Counted from the first letter of the stretch, positions 51,172 to 62,166 are shown. The stretch is DNA of 64,000 bases from Hedera helix (GCA_947179155.2 OX359285.1:8634731-8698730), one strand, 5' to 3'. The notes: a model not told the origin generated them from the letters alone. Translations and numbers: made by a program.

Positions 51172-52232
51172 TGTAACGACCCCGAAATTCGACCAACTTT
51201 ATTCCCTTAAACTTTGTATTTATTATACATTATCTTTATAACGTCCAAATTTCGATTCGTTAATAAATCTTTAATCCCCTTAATTAATTTATTTATTGAC
51301 ATTATCGTCATCAATTACCAAATTTTTGGTATAATTTTTTTTTAATTCAATCATTGTATTAAATATTTTATCATTTAAAAACTTCATTTCTTGATCTTAG
51401 TCCCTGGATCACAACCTTTACTTTTTCTTTCTGTAGCTAGTATCATAATGCTTCACATTCAAAATCTAATGTTATTTACTTTCATACAATTATTCCTTGT
51501 TGCATCATTCAAAATCAATCATATAATAATTTCTATCGTAACAACTATCTTGAACATTCACGGTTCACAATTTAACTCTATTCATCCTATACGGATCCAA
51601 CATATATGTACATACAAAACATCAATGTAAACTTTGCAATTTACCCACATTGAGTTATACAACTGAAATTATAACAATTATATTCACAACCTTATAAAGT
51701 GATCCGTCTCTAATATAATCTGATATTCTTGAAATTTATTTCTTTACCTGCAAAAGTTTATTTTAAGCAAGTAATGAGCACAACGGCTCAGCAAGTTCAA
51801 CAGTTAACATATTTCATGCTTCACGTAGCACATATCTTAACATGCTCGGTGTGTGTCATATATCATGTGTTGTGCCTATACTTGAGCAATATATCTCATA
51901 TATATTCATATCGTTGCACAAAGTACACATTGTGGTCACATTAATCACATATCACATAGCACATAATTTGTATGCATTTTAACAAATATTAACATATCAT
52001 AACAGACAACATTTAACATTAAAGGACTGAAGAACTTGCCTGGATCGTGGCATTAAATAATAAATACCCTTTTTATAATGCTTCTCGTGCAATCTTCTAA
52101 AACTTGAATTTCCTTCCTTGAAGCTTGCTATATACATGTTAACATTAAACCTTTTTCTTCTCTTGGTGGTGGTGGAGCTCGGTGGCGGCATGGTGGTGTT
52201 CGGGTAGAGAAAGAAGCAAAAATGGATAAAAG

Positions 52233-52302
52233 TGTTTTGTTTTTCTTTTTTCTTTTTTCTTTTTTCTTTTTCTTTCCTTTTTCTTTGCTTCTTTTTCTTT
52301 TT
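52233..52302. repeat. T/C-rich low-complexity tract
   Basis: Repeats of TTTTTTC and TTTC units. The Lys-rich reading frame on the opposite strand is an artefact of this composition. Confidence 0.85.
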
Positions 52303-53220
52303 ATAAACACTACTCTTAACTAATTTGGAAACTTAATTGCATTCCACCGACTTTGCCTTTCCATTTCTGGAGTGTTCCAAAAAATAACATGCATAATTAA
52401 TGTTTTAATACATTACATAATTATTTCGTATAATAAATATTTTATATAATGTATATAAAATATTTATTTTAATTCACCAAAAATCATAACATGATTTATA
52501 AGTAATTTTAATACCTCTTTTGTATACTTTACTTAATAAATTTTGTACACGCATAACGACATGCATGTAATTAAATGAGGTAATTTATACCTCCATAATT
52601 CATTAAATAATACATATAACATATAAAAATTATTTTTCATCATTTTTCACTTCATTACTTGGACAACATGTTACATTAACATGTCCACATTTCTAAAATA
52701 TTATCTTTCATAAAAATCACAATAAATCCATTATACATAAATATAATTTTTAATAACTTAAAACATTCTTTTTTCTCATTTATTTTCATTTCTTTATAAT
52801 TTACATTAACTTTTCTTATATAAATTATATAATTTATTATTATATAATTTATATAATTACTTTATCCTTATTCATTTCACACAAAATACAATTTATAAAA
52901 TTTTCTTCCATCCTTAATTAATTTAATCCTCTTATATAAATTATATAATTATTCTTATATAATTTATATAATTATTAACTTCTTCATTCTATATTTTAAT
53001 TTCCTTATATAAATTATATAATTTATTATTATATAACTTATATAATTACTTTTCTTCTCAATTAATTTATAAACTTCCTCCATAATTTCTTAATTAAATC
53101 TAAAATCAATAATCACAATTTCACTAATTTCCTCATTACCTTTTTATTTGGATTAATTTAATTATTAATCCATTTGTTTCCATAATTAATGGAATTCATG
53201 ATTATCAATCAAACATGCAC

Positions 53221-53223
<3 letters not shown>

Positions 53224-53258
<35 letters not shown>
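53224..53258. repeat. (TA)n microsatellite
   Basis: About 17 TA units within the LTR of cluster D. Confidence 0.95.
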
Positions 53259-53261
<3 letters not shown>

Positions 53262-53560
53262 TACCACATAACACCATTTAAATATAATTTATGCACCTTC
53301 ACAATAATTTTATTGTTCAATTTATTGTACTTTTACATATAATTTCTCTTATTCTTTATAAATTATTTTTAAATAATTTATTTACTTTTCAGTTATTTAC
53401 AATTTATCACCATCTCTGTAAAGATTTAATTTACTAATTAATTCTCTTCACATACCTTAAATCACTTAAAATAATAATTTATTTACACAACTTTGATAAT
53501 TTTATCAATTAATTTCTTATTTAATTTTATTAAATAATTCTGAAATTTTGGATCCTCGCA

Positions 53561-55420
53561 TTCTTCCCTCCTTAACAGGATTCCGTCCTCGAAATCATAA
53601 TTACCGTAATAATTATACGTATTTTATTTATAGCACATTGTTATACCTTTATCTTTGATGAATAACCACTAAATCCATAATAATCACATTTTACCTCTTT
53701 AATGTCCATACTCACATGGATAACATCAAAATGGTCGTAACTGTCAAAATACACAACTCTTAATTCAATTCACAATTTCTTTGTAATATTATATTTCATA
53801 ATTCTCTAAAAATTTTATTAATAACACTTTAATTCATTTCTTGAGGTACATATCAAGATAATTTCTCATTCTCTGAAAAAATTTATTTCTTTAATCGCAC
53901 TTCTCCTTACTTCATTCACTTTTTTCATACCGTCTATTGCACATCATTTATACTCTGCACCTTCATCCTTCTTTTCTTAATTCATATTCATAAATCTTCT
54001 TCACATTCCATAAATCATTCATTAATACTTCTATCATTCAACACTAGGTTTTAAACACTAACATTTACTTAATTCATCATAATCCTTATTTGAAATTATT
54101 CTAAAAATCCTGGGGTATCACATTCACCCCTCCTTCAAAAAAATTCGTCCTCGAAATTTCTATTTACTAATATCTCTTTCATGTGCCACATAGACCATTC
54201 ATTTGCATTCATTCCACATATCTTTCCTTCCTTCTTTTCTCGTGGTCATTGCACATTGCAATCACATTTCATAATTTCTTTACTTTACAATTTTTACCTT
54301 CATTATCGCTCATTACCCCATCCTACCATCCAATCTTCATAAGAGTAGAGAAATTCAAAATTTTTATTTTGAAAAAAACTTTCATGCTATGCTGAATAAA
54401 TATTTATCCTGGTTAACAATATTTCACTCCCAGAGTACCTCATATTGCAACCCACTAACGTGATGAATTTTCATAATAGTCTAAATATGATCCTGGTTTA
54501 GCAGTATTTCACTCCCAGAGTACCTCATACTGCAAACTCTAACAGTGGATCAGTCTGTCATTAAAATGATGGATGTTTCACCATACATTGGCACGCCAGA
54601 TTATCAATCTGCAATGCCTGTGTTTCTTATGTCAGGTGACTAGTCGATCAATCTGCAATATTCTTAATCTTTTTGTTCGTCTCAGCTTTAGAATTCATTC
54701 GAAAATAATTTGATTGGCTATAATTTTTAAAGAATATGAATTCAATAAATACATTTCAAAATTTGTCTAGCTGAATCAATAGCTCAGACTTATATTTCTT
54801 CAACACTTGTCTAGCTAGATCAATTAGCATAGACTCACTTTTAACAATTTATAATCCGCAGAAATTTTAAAACATTTATCATGCCAAAGCTTTTTAAAAC
54901 GTTTAGCCAAGTCAAATGGCATTGACTTATAGCTTTGACATACTTTCATAAATCAAAATCATTTATGACTTCACGTTGAGAATTCCGTCATTCATCACAT
55001 CTACACCGGCTAAAAGGTGCATGGATGATTCTTTTAAAATGCATTTTGATGTTAAAAATATTTTTGTCTAGCCAAAACAAGTAGCATAGACACTTTTAAA
55101 TCGCTTAAAATTCATTTGCATTTTCAAAAGCACATACGTGCCAAATTAGCTTGAGGCCAAAATTTTTGAAATCTAGCAAAGCTAGAAGAGTGGGAATATC
55201 CTAAATTCCCTAAACATTCACCTTCCTCTTCTTTATTTAATTACTGTATTTATTACTATGACTATTATTATTTATCATATTAAAATTTCTAGCTACTCCA
55301 ACTTTTCTATACCCCCGTATAGTTCATCAAACTTGCCACACATTATGAGTCCGGGAACTTACCACAAGAATATGAGTTTTAAAGCTTGTCCTAGCAATAT
55401 GTAGTATAAGAACAAATCAA
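53561..55420 (-). mobile_element. Cluster D: partial second LTR and internal region
   Basis: Reading on the minus strand from the right: a non-coding internal region (55420-54123) collinear by eye with element C's interior (CTCATAATGTGTGG, GATGAATGACGGAATTCTC, TATGCTACTTGTTTTGGCT). Then TTTCGAGGACGAATTT and the tract AAGGAGGGGTGAA (54135-54123). Then an LTR start at 54122 (TGTGATACCCCAGG) that continues for only ~500 bases before another internal-end signature at about 53600-53561 and the full LTR 53560-51172. This LTR-stub plus internal-scrap plus LTR order mirrors element E. No gag or pol is present. Confidence 0.6.
54412..54540 (-). repeat. ~90 bp direct duplication in cluster D interior
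   Basis: ATTTCACTCCCAGAGTACCTC occurs in two copies about 86 bases apart (near 54419 and 54505), each followed by ATAYTGCAA. The copies are almost identical, like the tandem repeats in C's interior. Confidence 0.75.
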
Positions 55421-55849
55421 AGACTATCCATATGCTGAGGAGCTCAAAACATATTGAGCAATTGGTTGTTCACTCTTGCATATTTAATATTTCACAAAAG
55501 ATAAAAGGAGTTGAAGAGTCGACTAAGAAAGATAAAGGTAAAAGAGTCTTCAAGTCAGAAGAATAACTATAATTATTATAATAGCATAATTTTTTTTGGA
55601 TAAGTTATAATAGATTTTTGTAATAGTAATAAAGACCTAAGATATATAATATAATGTGAATTATTATATTGTAAGAAATTTTTTAACTTGTATTATAAAA
55701 TTGTGTTATTAATGAGATTAGATAGTGACCAAATCATTTGTAGCGAGTACAAAAATTTGAAGGCGTCACATCCATAATATAAGCGTTGTCGTTAATCTAT
55801 CATAAAATCTAATTAAGCCCATACAATTCTTTGCCTGTAATTTACTCTT
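55421..55849 (+). repeat. LTR-end-like sequence
   Basis: Ends AAATTTGAAGGCGTCACA at about 55771, similar to the end of LTR A (GATTTGGAGGCGTCACA). It also contains TTGAGCAATTGGTTGTTCAC, a degenerate form of the hairpin motif in the C and E LTRs. It may be the end of a related LTR or the displaced end of A's second LTR. No matching target duplication was found. Confidence 0.35.
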
Positions 55850-56235
55850 TGTGTAAGAAAACCATCACCATATCTCCTACCACGAACACTTTATACCAAT
55901 GATGTTTTTCAGCTGCAACTTTATACTTAGCATTGGACTTTTCTAATTTTTGCTCCACATCTGCTTGGATGGAATGAATCTAATATGCCATGTTGTGTGC
56001 CTTAATACTCTCCCTAAAAGCTTAGTCAAATGAACTAAATCTACAGTATGTCTCAACACTGATTGATACTACACATCAAATGAAGACTTTCATGTGGAAC
56101 GATGAACAACACTATTATATGCAAACTGAACTTATGTTAAAGCCTATTCCCAAGTCTTTGGATTGTCGCCACAAATACAGCGTATCAAGTTGTCCAAAGT
56201 CTTGTTCATTACTTTCGTTGGCGTATCAATTTGAA
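55850..56235 (-). pseudogene. Ty3/gypsy integrase, C-terminal fragment
   Basis: Minus-strand frames give, in order, TLDNLIRCICGDNPKTWE, QFAYNSVVHRST, VDLVHLTK, then SIQADVEQKLEKSNAKYKVA and WYKVFVVGDMVMVFL. These correspond to the segment after the catalytic Glu of plant Ty3/gypsy integrases (TLGNLLRCL, EFAYNSSVH, DLVPLP, KYKxAADKHR, FxxGDxVMV). Several in-frame stops separate the pieces, so it is dead. The integrase core needed upstream is found about 2.6 kb away at 58815-58973. Confidence 0.75.
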
Positions 56236-56883
56236 GATTATCAGTACTACTATAATTTAGGCTAGCATCAAAAACATCTTCATAAGGTAATCCAAAAGTA
56301 CACAAGGAACTTCTTTTTTTCCCGCTAAATTATGCAAGGAACTTTGAGTCACCATTAGAACTGATAAACTTTAGAACACCATAACATTTCTTTTTATTAC
56401 TCTCTATATATGGACACTACTTCTCTTTATCTCTAATAACATCAAAAACTAAAGGATTTTGATGATAAAAGATGTATACAATCGATGAAGTAAGGGCAGA
56501 GGAGGAAAGAGTAGTTTTCTCTAATATTTCAATGCTATAAATTAATTTCTTACTAATTAAATTCATTTACACATAATGTTATATGTGGGTGAATAATCCA
56601 AACTTCTATTTATACAATACCATCATTCTATTAATATGCTTAGTGTAAGTGAATAAGCTATGATTACTAGAACCACATATATTATGATCAAAAAATTTAA
56701 GATGCATGCAGTGCTCCCAAAAAGTGGTAGGTTTATCTAACAAAACTGCATTTTTTTTATTTTGGCTACGTTTACAGGGGATACCTCACAGACCTAGATA
56801 TCCCAATTGCTGTGAACAAAATCTCAAGGGGGTCTAAACAGGGGAAGAAGGAGTACATAATTTTTTTTTATAGTTTACCTGGT
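56236..56883. other. Sequence between gypsy fragments, unassigned
   Basis: No coding signal. It has no clear similarity to other parts of the window. Confidence 0.4.
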
Positions 56884-57880
56884 TCCGCACTATTAAACTA
56901 TGGATGCCTATTTTTTATAATTTTCCCCAAACCCAACTAACGCAAAGAATGTCATATTCCAATTCACAAGGCTCCGCAGTATTAAACTGTGAATGCCTAT
57001 TTTGTCTATTTTTTATTTTAAAATTTTCCCCAAACCCAACTAACGCAAAGAATGAGATATTCCAATTCATAAGGTTCCGCAGTATTAAACTGCAGATGTC
57101 CTTTTTTTTAAAAAAAATAATAATTCCCCCAAGCAAAGGCAATCACTTGCATCCCACTACGAATTATAAATGAGGAAACTAGGGTAAATCTAGAATCTGT
57201 ACATTATGATCATTATGGATCGAATGATAATTTTTTAGAAACAAGGACTAAATGTCACATAAACCCAAAATTCCACAAAAACCATATGAAATTTTCAATA
57301 ATGGTTCCCCACCACCGAATCATCGTCCAACACTCCTACTAATCCATATTCCTGAAATATGATTTTTTCAGAAAATCTGTTGAAGTTACATTATTGTACA
57401 TTATCAGAAACTCTCGTAGCAAATTTTTTGCTAAAGAAAAAGTTTGAAAGAGTACTTTGATTAACAAGTTTTCAATAATCTCTAGGTTTTGATGCTATTG
57501 TAGATGAGGAGAAGTAATGTCCATATGGGGGGAGAGAGAGAGAGAGAGAAAAAAAAAAAAAAGTAGGTCATTTTTAGAGAATAAAGTCATCCTAGCGTCC
57601 GCAATATTAAATTGCGGATTGAGGGAAAGCCAAAAATTCATATCATTCGTAGTATTAAACTGCGGATTAAGGGAAAGTCAAAAATGATGTAGTTGGGGGA
57701 AAGCAAAAAATTCCTAGCGTCCGCAGTGCGGATGGTGAATATAAAACTATAGCATTCGCAGTATTAAACTACAGACGGTACATTCCTAATTTGAATACTG
57801 GGGTTATTTTAGACATTTAACACCGTCTAGAGTATTAAACTGTGGATACTTGAAAACTAAACTGCGGATGAGATGATTTT
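56884..57880. repeat. Cluster of imperfect palindromes (CCGCAGT-ATTAA-ACTGCGG)
   Basis: About eight copies of a ~21 base inverted-repeat motif, consensus CCGCAGTATTAAACTGCGG, occur at about 56884, 56973, 57076, 57598, 57646, 57720 (a shortened CCGCAGTGCGG), 57755 and 57825; a further half site ACTGCGGA is at about 57869. The first three sit in a ~95-105 bp tandem repeat sharing CCCCAAACCCAACTAACGCA. The rest are 40-110 bases apart in both diverged and near-perfect forms. Each could form a hairpin of 7-8 base pairs. I do not recognise the family. Confidence 0.75.
57531..57562. repeat. (GA)n and poly-A tract
   Basis: GGGGGGAGAGAGAG... followed by ~14 A, between palindrome copies 3 and 4. Confidence 0.85.
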
Positions 57881-57964
57881 TAACCATTAGATCTCAGCCT
57901 AGACGATTGAGATCTGTTGTAAGGATAAATTCTTTTTTACAACGTTGACAATGGATCGGTCCCC

Positions 57965-57968
<4 letters not shown>

Positions 57969-58010
<42 letters not shown>

Positions 58011-58048
58011 TGCGTGCGTGTGCGTGTGCGTGTGTGCGTGTGTGTGGT
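57969..58048. repeat. (TG)n/(CG) compound microsatellite
   Basis: About 80 bases of TG repeats with GC interruptions. The long Cys-Val or Thr-His reading frames on both strands here are artefacts of the repeat. Confidence 0.95.
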
Positions 58049-58814
58049 AAGACATCCACAACAAACGTTTGTTGTTAGTATACTGCCGCTAGAAGCTCTA
58101 GTAGTAGGGCTAAAAAAAATGGGTCCTGCCGCTAGAGCTTTTAGTGTCAAATAATTTTACAGCTAATTTGCCCCTGTATTTGATTGCTGCAACAGTACCC
58201 CTAATAAATGTTTGTTATGGATGCGGCCCCTATATATATATATAATCTATTCAATATACATAATTGTATTTTTATACGTATATATACGTATTGTATTTCT
58301 CTTTCTTCATGCCTATTATAGAAGCTTTTGACATTTTCATCCATGCATATTCCTCCCCATCCATACCCCATGTATCATCATATCACACAGAAAATCTATA
58401 CATATATACTCAATTATAGAAAGAGAGACTATTATGAGAGCATCTACACTTTTACTTTTTACTACTTTTTAGAGAGAGAGAAAATTACCCTTAATTTGTT
58501 GCCTAAAAGGAAAATTTAAATCAGACCCTTTGCTTTCCCATTAATTTTTTTCTCTCCAAAATTTTTGTAACTAGGTTCTTTCACAACCCGTCTCTCCCTT
58601 TGAAACCAGAAAAAATAACATGAAAATGGGTTAAACTATGGTTATTCAGTTTATATCTGTTTTTCATTTCAAAAATATAGTTTCTTTTTTTGAAAATATT
58701 TCAAAAATATTGTTTCAAATTTTAACCAACCCAGCTCCTATAAAATAGTTAACCAACCCAGTAATTCTAGTTAAATTTGGGTTGACCCATAATTTATAAC
58801 TTGTATTGCCAGAC
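58049..58814. other. Unassigned DNA with short repeats
   Basis: CTGCCGCTAGA...AGCTCTAG is repeated at about 58083 and 58127. Short AT runs occur at 58231-58244. No gene is visible. Confidence 0.4.
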
Positions 58815-58973
58815 CTAATGTAATAGTTTAGCAATGTGAAAAACATCTAAAGTCTTTTTGCAAAGAATGAAATGCTTCATCTTTGAAAACCTGTCAACAA
58901 CAACAAAAATAGAGCCTAAAGCCCTTTGAGTCCTTAGAAGCCCAAGTACAAAATAGTGAATAGAAATGCTAAG
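58815..58973 (-). pseudogene. Ty3/gypsy integrase core fragment
   Basis: The minus-strand frame reads ISIHYFVLGLLRTQRALGS then IFVVVDRFSKMKHFILCKK and HIAKLL, matching the conserved integrase core segment of plant gypsy elements (DFVxGLPRTxxGxDSIFVVVDRFSKMAHFIPC). The first catalytic Asp region (usually MDF) reads IHY, so the Asp appears lost. Similarity ends abruptly at about 58812. Same strand and order as the fragment at 55850-56235, so both probably derive from one element. Confidence 0.75.
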
Positions 58974-59045
58974 TTTTTTTTTTCTCCCATTCATTTTCTT
59001 AGCAACAAGACTAAATGTCAAAAACGTAAAAGAAATTTCTCCAAC

Positions 59046-59130
59046 CAAAGGGCTTTAGCCCAATGGTTATCTCCACCCATTATGTAGCTAAGAGTTCAAA
59101 GGCGAAAGCTCCTCTATTTCGGACACAATG
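59046..59130 (+). mobile_element. tRNA-derived SINE-like fragment
   Basis: TTAGCCCAATGGTTATC resembles a tRNA-type A box. GAGTTCAAAGGCGAAAGC about 30 bases later resembles a degenerate B box. The phrase GGGCATTAGCCCAGG follows. It fits the head of a plant SINE, but no A-tail or target duplication is clear. Confidence 0.35.
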
Positions 59131-59390
59131 GGCATTAGCCCAGGTATGAAGAACAAATATGCTATTCAATTTCCAATTATTTTTCCCACCATTCCATTAT
59201 AATTATAAATTTATAATCACTACCACAATGGATGAAAACTTAGAAAACATAGACCATTATCATCAATACTCATGATATCTTTCTTGCTTCCTATATTTTT
59301 GCCCAACTTCAAAGAATCATAAATTTGTAGAATCCAAACACCAAAATATTTTTATCCCCCTATCTTGGTAAAAAGCAATAGCAATCATCT

Positions 59391-59980
59391 CGCCTATTTT
59401 TCAAAACGAACCGATATTTTCACTTGTATTTTTAATATATTTATATAATTAAGTCTTATTTTTATATGATAGAGATTTTGTAAAAATATCAAAAATACTT
59501 ATGAACATAGTGACCCTTTTCAAAATTGTATATCCTTACAAATCACTGTATTTTTACCTATAAGTTTTCTTTGCTGCAAAATGGTTTTCATCTCTTTTTT
59601 GTGTCAAATATATTTTAAGAGTAGTTTATTCTTTCATATATTGAAAGTATTCAAATTATATATATATGCCTTTATCTTGGTTTCCATCTCGCCTATTTTT
59701 CAAAACAAACTGATATTTTCACATGTATTTTTAATATATTTATATAATTAAGTCTTATTTTTATATGACAGAGAATTTATAAAAATATCAAAAATACTTA
59801 TAAACGTAGTGACCCATTTTAAAATTTTATATCCCTACAAATCGATGTATTTTTACATATAAGTTTTCTGTGTTGCAAAATGGTTTCCATCCTCTCTTTT
59901 TATGTCAAAGATATTTTAAGAGTAGTTTATTCTTTCATATATTGAAAGTATTCAAATTATATATATATATATGGGGGTGA
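59391..59980. repeat. 299 bp tandem duplication
   Basis: The two copies start with CGCCTATTTTTCAAAAC at 59391 and 59690. They stay alignable to CAAATTATATATATAT, with about one difference per 15-20 bases. AT-rich and non-coding. Confidence 0.9.
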
Positions 59981-60074
59981 TCCATAGCAAATAGATGCTA
60001 TGAAACAAATTTGGGCAAATAACATCAAATCCACACATTTTGAGCAGTAACGGTGGAGATTTAAATTAGGACAT

Positions 60075-60213
60075 CAGTCATCCGCTAGTTGGATTGGCGG
60101 ACTAATTAATAATAATTTCTGGACACAAACCGCCCATAGCATCAAACAATGTCGAATTAAAGCATATCCCAAATTAGTATAAATCATCCACTAGTCCAAC
60201 TAGCGGACGACTG
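60075..60213. repeat. Inverted repeat, 26 bp arms
   Basis: The arms 60075-60100 and 60188-60213 are inverted copies matching at about 23 of 26 positions (core TCCGCTAGTTGGA). The loop is 87 bases. Transcription through this would give a stable hairpin. No known element is recognised. Confidence 0.8.
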
Positions 60214-61704
60214 AATAATCAAATCATCCCATATACGATGCCGTTGAAACCTCGATTTTCACTGGCATGTTAAAAGATATGACTCAATACTAGCGAACAA
60301 GCTATAATCTCCAATACGACATCGGTAAGGCAATGATGATGATAGACATACTTAACAACAAATAGCAACATATTCTAAAATCTTCATTGATTGGTAATTT
60401 CCAAATCTGAATTTGACATATCTTATTTTAATTATGGTTTTAATGGTAGGGTTCCAAATCTTTTTTTTAAGGTGAATATAATTCGGGTAGGATATATATA
60501 TATATATATATAGGATAATCCTTTCCAGCGGACCACTGGCAACGAACTTAAAAAAATGAACACGCGTGTTGCTAGTGTCAGGTTGTAAATTAGGTCAGCC
60601 ATATAAGAAATTAAAATAGCCCATCTGACCAGTGGTTTAAAGAAGAAAAAAAAAGATCTGACCACTCATTTGAATCCTCTCTCTCCCTCATTGCGAACGG
60701 AACCAATCTGAGAGGAAAGGTACTAATGCTCCGGCAAAATTTCTAAGATCTCTCTCACTTTGAGCCATCTGAGAACAAAAAGTAAAGCACCGTCTTAGGA
60801 TTTGTCTCTCCTAATTTTTCAAATTTTTGCTCATTGTTAGTTTATGAGATTATGGTTAGAAATTTTGGGTTTAAATTAAGGTGTAAGAGTCATAGTATAG
60901 TTCACGTGCAATATTGTTGTTGCCCTTAATGCTTTAATGTTTCAACCATAAAAACATTATTCCATTTAAAAACTGTTGGGCAGTCCAGAAATCCTTTAAG
61001 TATTTCCAACCCCTATTTTAAATAGCAAACAGACCATAATCCCGTAGCTTAATTACCTTCTACGAGATAAAATTAGTCCCGGACATTGTGGTCCTCAGCT
61101 AGACACTTGTATTATGTTTTATCATCTGAGATTATCACTAACTGAGTTCCATTAACAAAATGTTGAATGAGTAAATAACAAGAAGATTAGTAATTCAGCC
61201 AGGGGCATAACAGTACATAAAATATTAGTAAAATACGGAGATGTTACAGTAGCTTTCATGTGGAGTTGATGTAAAGGGAAATTTAACACATAGATGTTTG
61301 GGAAATTATTTCCTTTCTGCATTTGTATATTATGTATTGAGTTGATGTTTGGGAAATTTAGCACAGAGATGTAAAGGGAAATTATCCATATTTTGCTTAC
61401 CAAAATGTATTTTACTATCCAAAAAGTTTGGTCACTTTTCATATTCTCTTTCTGCATTTGTATATTATGTATTGAAATTACATTTTCCTTACTTTGTTGG
61501 CCTTTTCGTGAAGTGTTATCTAAATTATAACTTAATACTGTTGTATTAGCTTCAGGGGTTCAACATATTCCGTTTTAACTTGCTACTTATTAATTTGTTT
61601 ATACATTTCCAGGAAAAACTCACTAATTTTTTTGTTTGTTTCACATCAGTCGGGGGCTAATATTGTTGCTAATGTTTTTTTATGTCTGCCTACTGATAGA
61701 AAAT
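60214..61704. other. Intergenic DNA before the GRF gene
   Basis: Contains an (AT)n run at 60493-60512 and a repeated phrase CTGCATTTGTATATTATGTATTGA at about 61317 and 61452. Two variants of GATGTTTGGGAAATTTAGCACA also occur (about 61290 and 61345). No gene is supported. A promoter for the gene at 61705 could lie here, but no clear TATA box was assigned. Confidence 0.4.
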
Positions 61705-62166
61705 ATGTCATCAAATTCGTCTAATGCTACATTTGTATGGCCTCCGTTCATATGTCGTTATGGTACGAGCCCTTGTATAGTCAAACTTTCAATGTCGAAA
61801 AAGAATCCAGGTAGACACTATTATTCTTGCCCAAGAATAGTGGTATGTATTAATTATTTATTGTAATTTTTGTTTATTTGGTCCTTTTACACAATTGAAT
61901 AAATTTATTGTGTCCTAAAATATGCAGCAATGTGGTAACTTCATCAGTTGGTGTGACAAATATGTTTGAGCATTGCATAATCAGGGGAGGTTGCAAATGG
62001 ACACGTCCGAGCTTTTAAATGTAACAACTCATCCAACGAATGCTAATGACTATAGAGAATTAGCGAGGTTACAAATTGATATGCGTCAATTGCAACTAAT
62101 CGTGCGATTTGTCATAATTGTTAATGTTATGTATGCAGTGTTGTTAATGTTATTAAATCGGTTGTA
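61705..62166 (+). pseudogene. GRF zinc-finger protein with in-frame stop
   Basis: Two exons: 61705-61842 from ATG, and 61928-62166, joined in phase by an intron GTATGT...TATGCAG (61843-61927). The N-terminal part is a GRF-type zinc finger: CRYGTSPCIVK, KKNPGRHYYSCP and, across the junction, QCGNFISWCDKY. The first pair is CRYG rather than the usual CxCG, so a zinc ligand may be missing. An in-frame TGA at 61967-61969 follows directly. The same frame continues to 62166 with RELARLQIDMRQLQLIVRF and a hydrophobic tail (IVNVMYAVLLMLL), as in the small plant GRF proteins that end in a coiled coil and a membrane anchor. It is probably a recent pseudogene. Alternatively it encodes a 59-residue finger-only peptide. 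Confidence 0.6.

Larger units (their letters stand above)
51172..53560 (-). repeat. LTR of cluster D, related to E and C
   Basis: On the + strand it begins TGTAACGACCCCGAAATTCG and ends GGATCCTCGCA (TG...CA, 2389 bp). On the minus strand it is preceded by TTTCGAGGACGGAATCCTG and the tract AAGGAGGGAAGAA (53561-53573), the Ty3/gypsy signature. Its 3' part aligns with the end of LTR E (TTGTGATCCAGGGACTA, GATTTATTAACGAAYCGAAA) and it has the same hairpin motif TTGCTGAGCCGTTGTGCTCA (51778-51797). A pyrimidine-rich microsatellite lies at 52233-52302 and an (AT)n run at 53224-53258. Confidence 0.7.

Noticed and set aside
52128..52310. Lys-rich small protein on the minus strand
   Set aside because: It is read through a T/C low-complexity tract inside an LTR.
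51167..55580. A target-site duplication ATTAT for cluster D
   Set aside because: ATTAT occurs left of 51172, and ATTAT-like sequence also near 55570, but this is common in AT-rich DNA and the right border of D could not be fixed.
57899..58154. Long Cys-Val and Thr-His reading frames on both strands
   Set aside because: They are translations of the (TG)n microsatellite.
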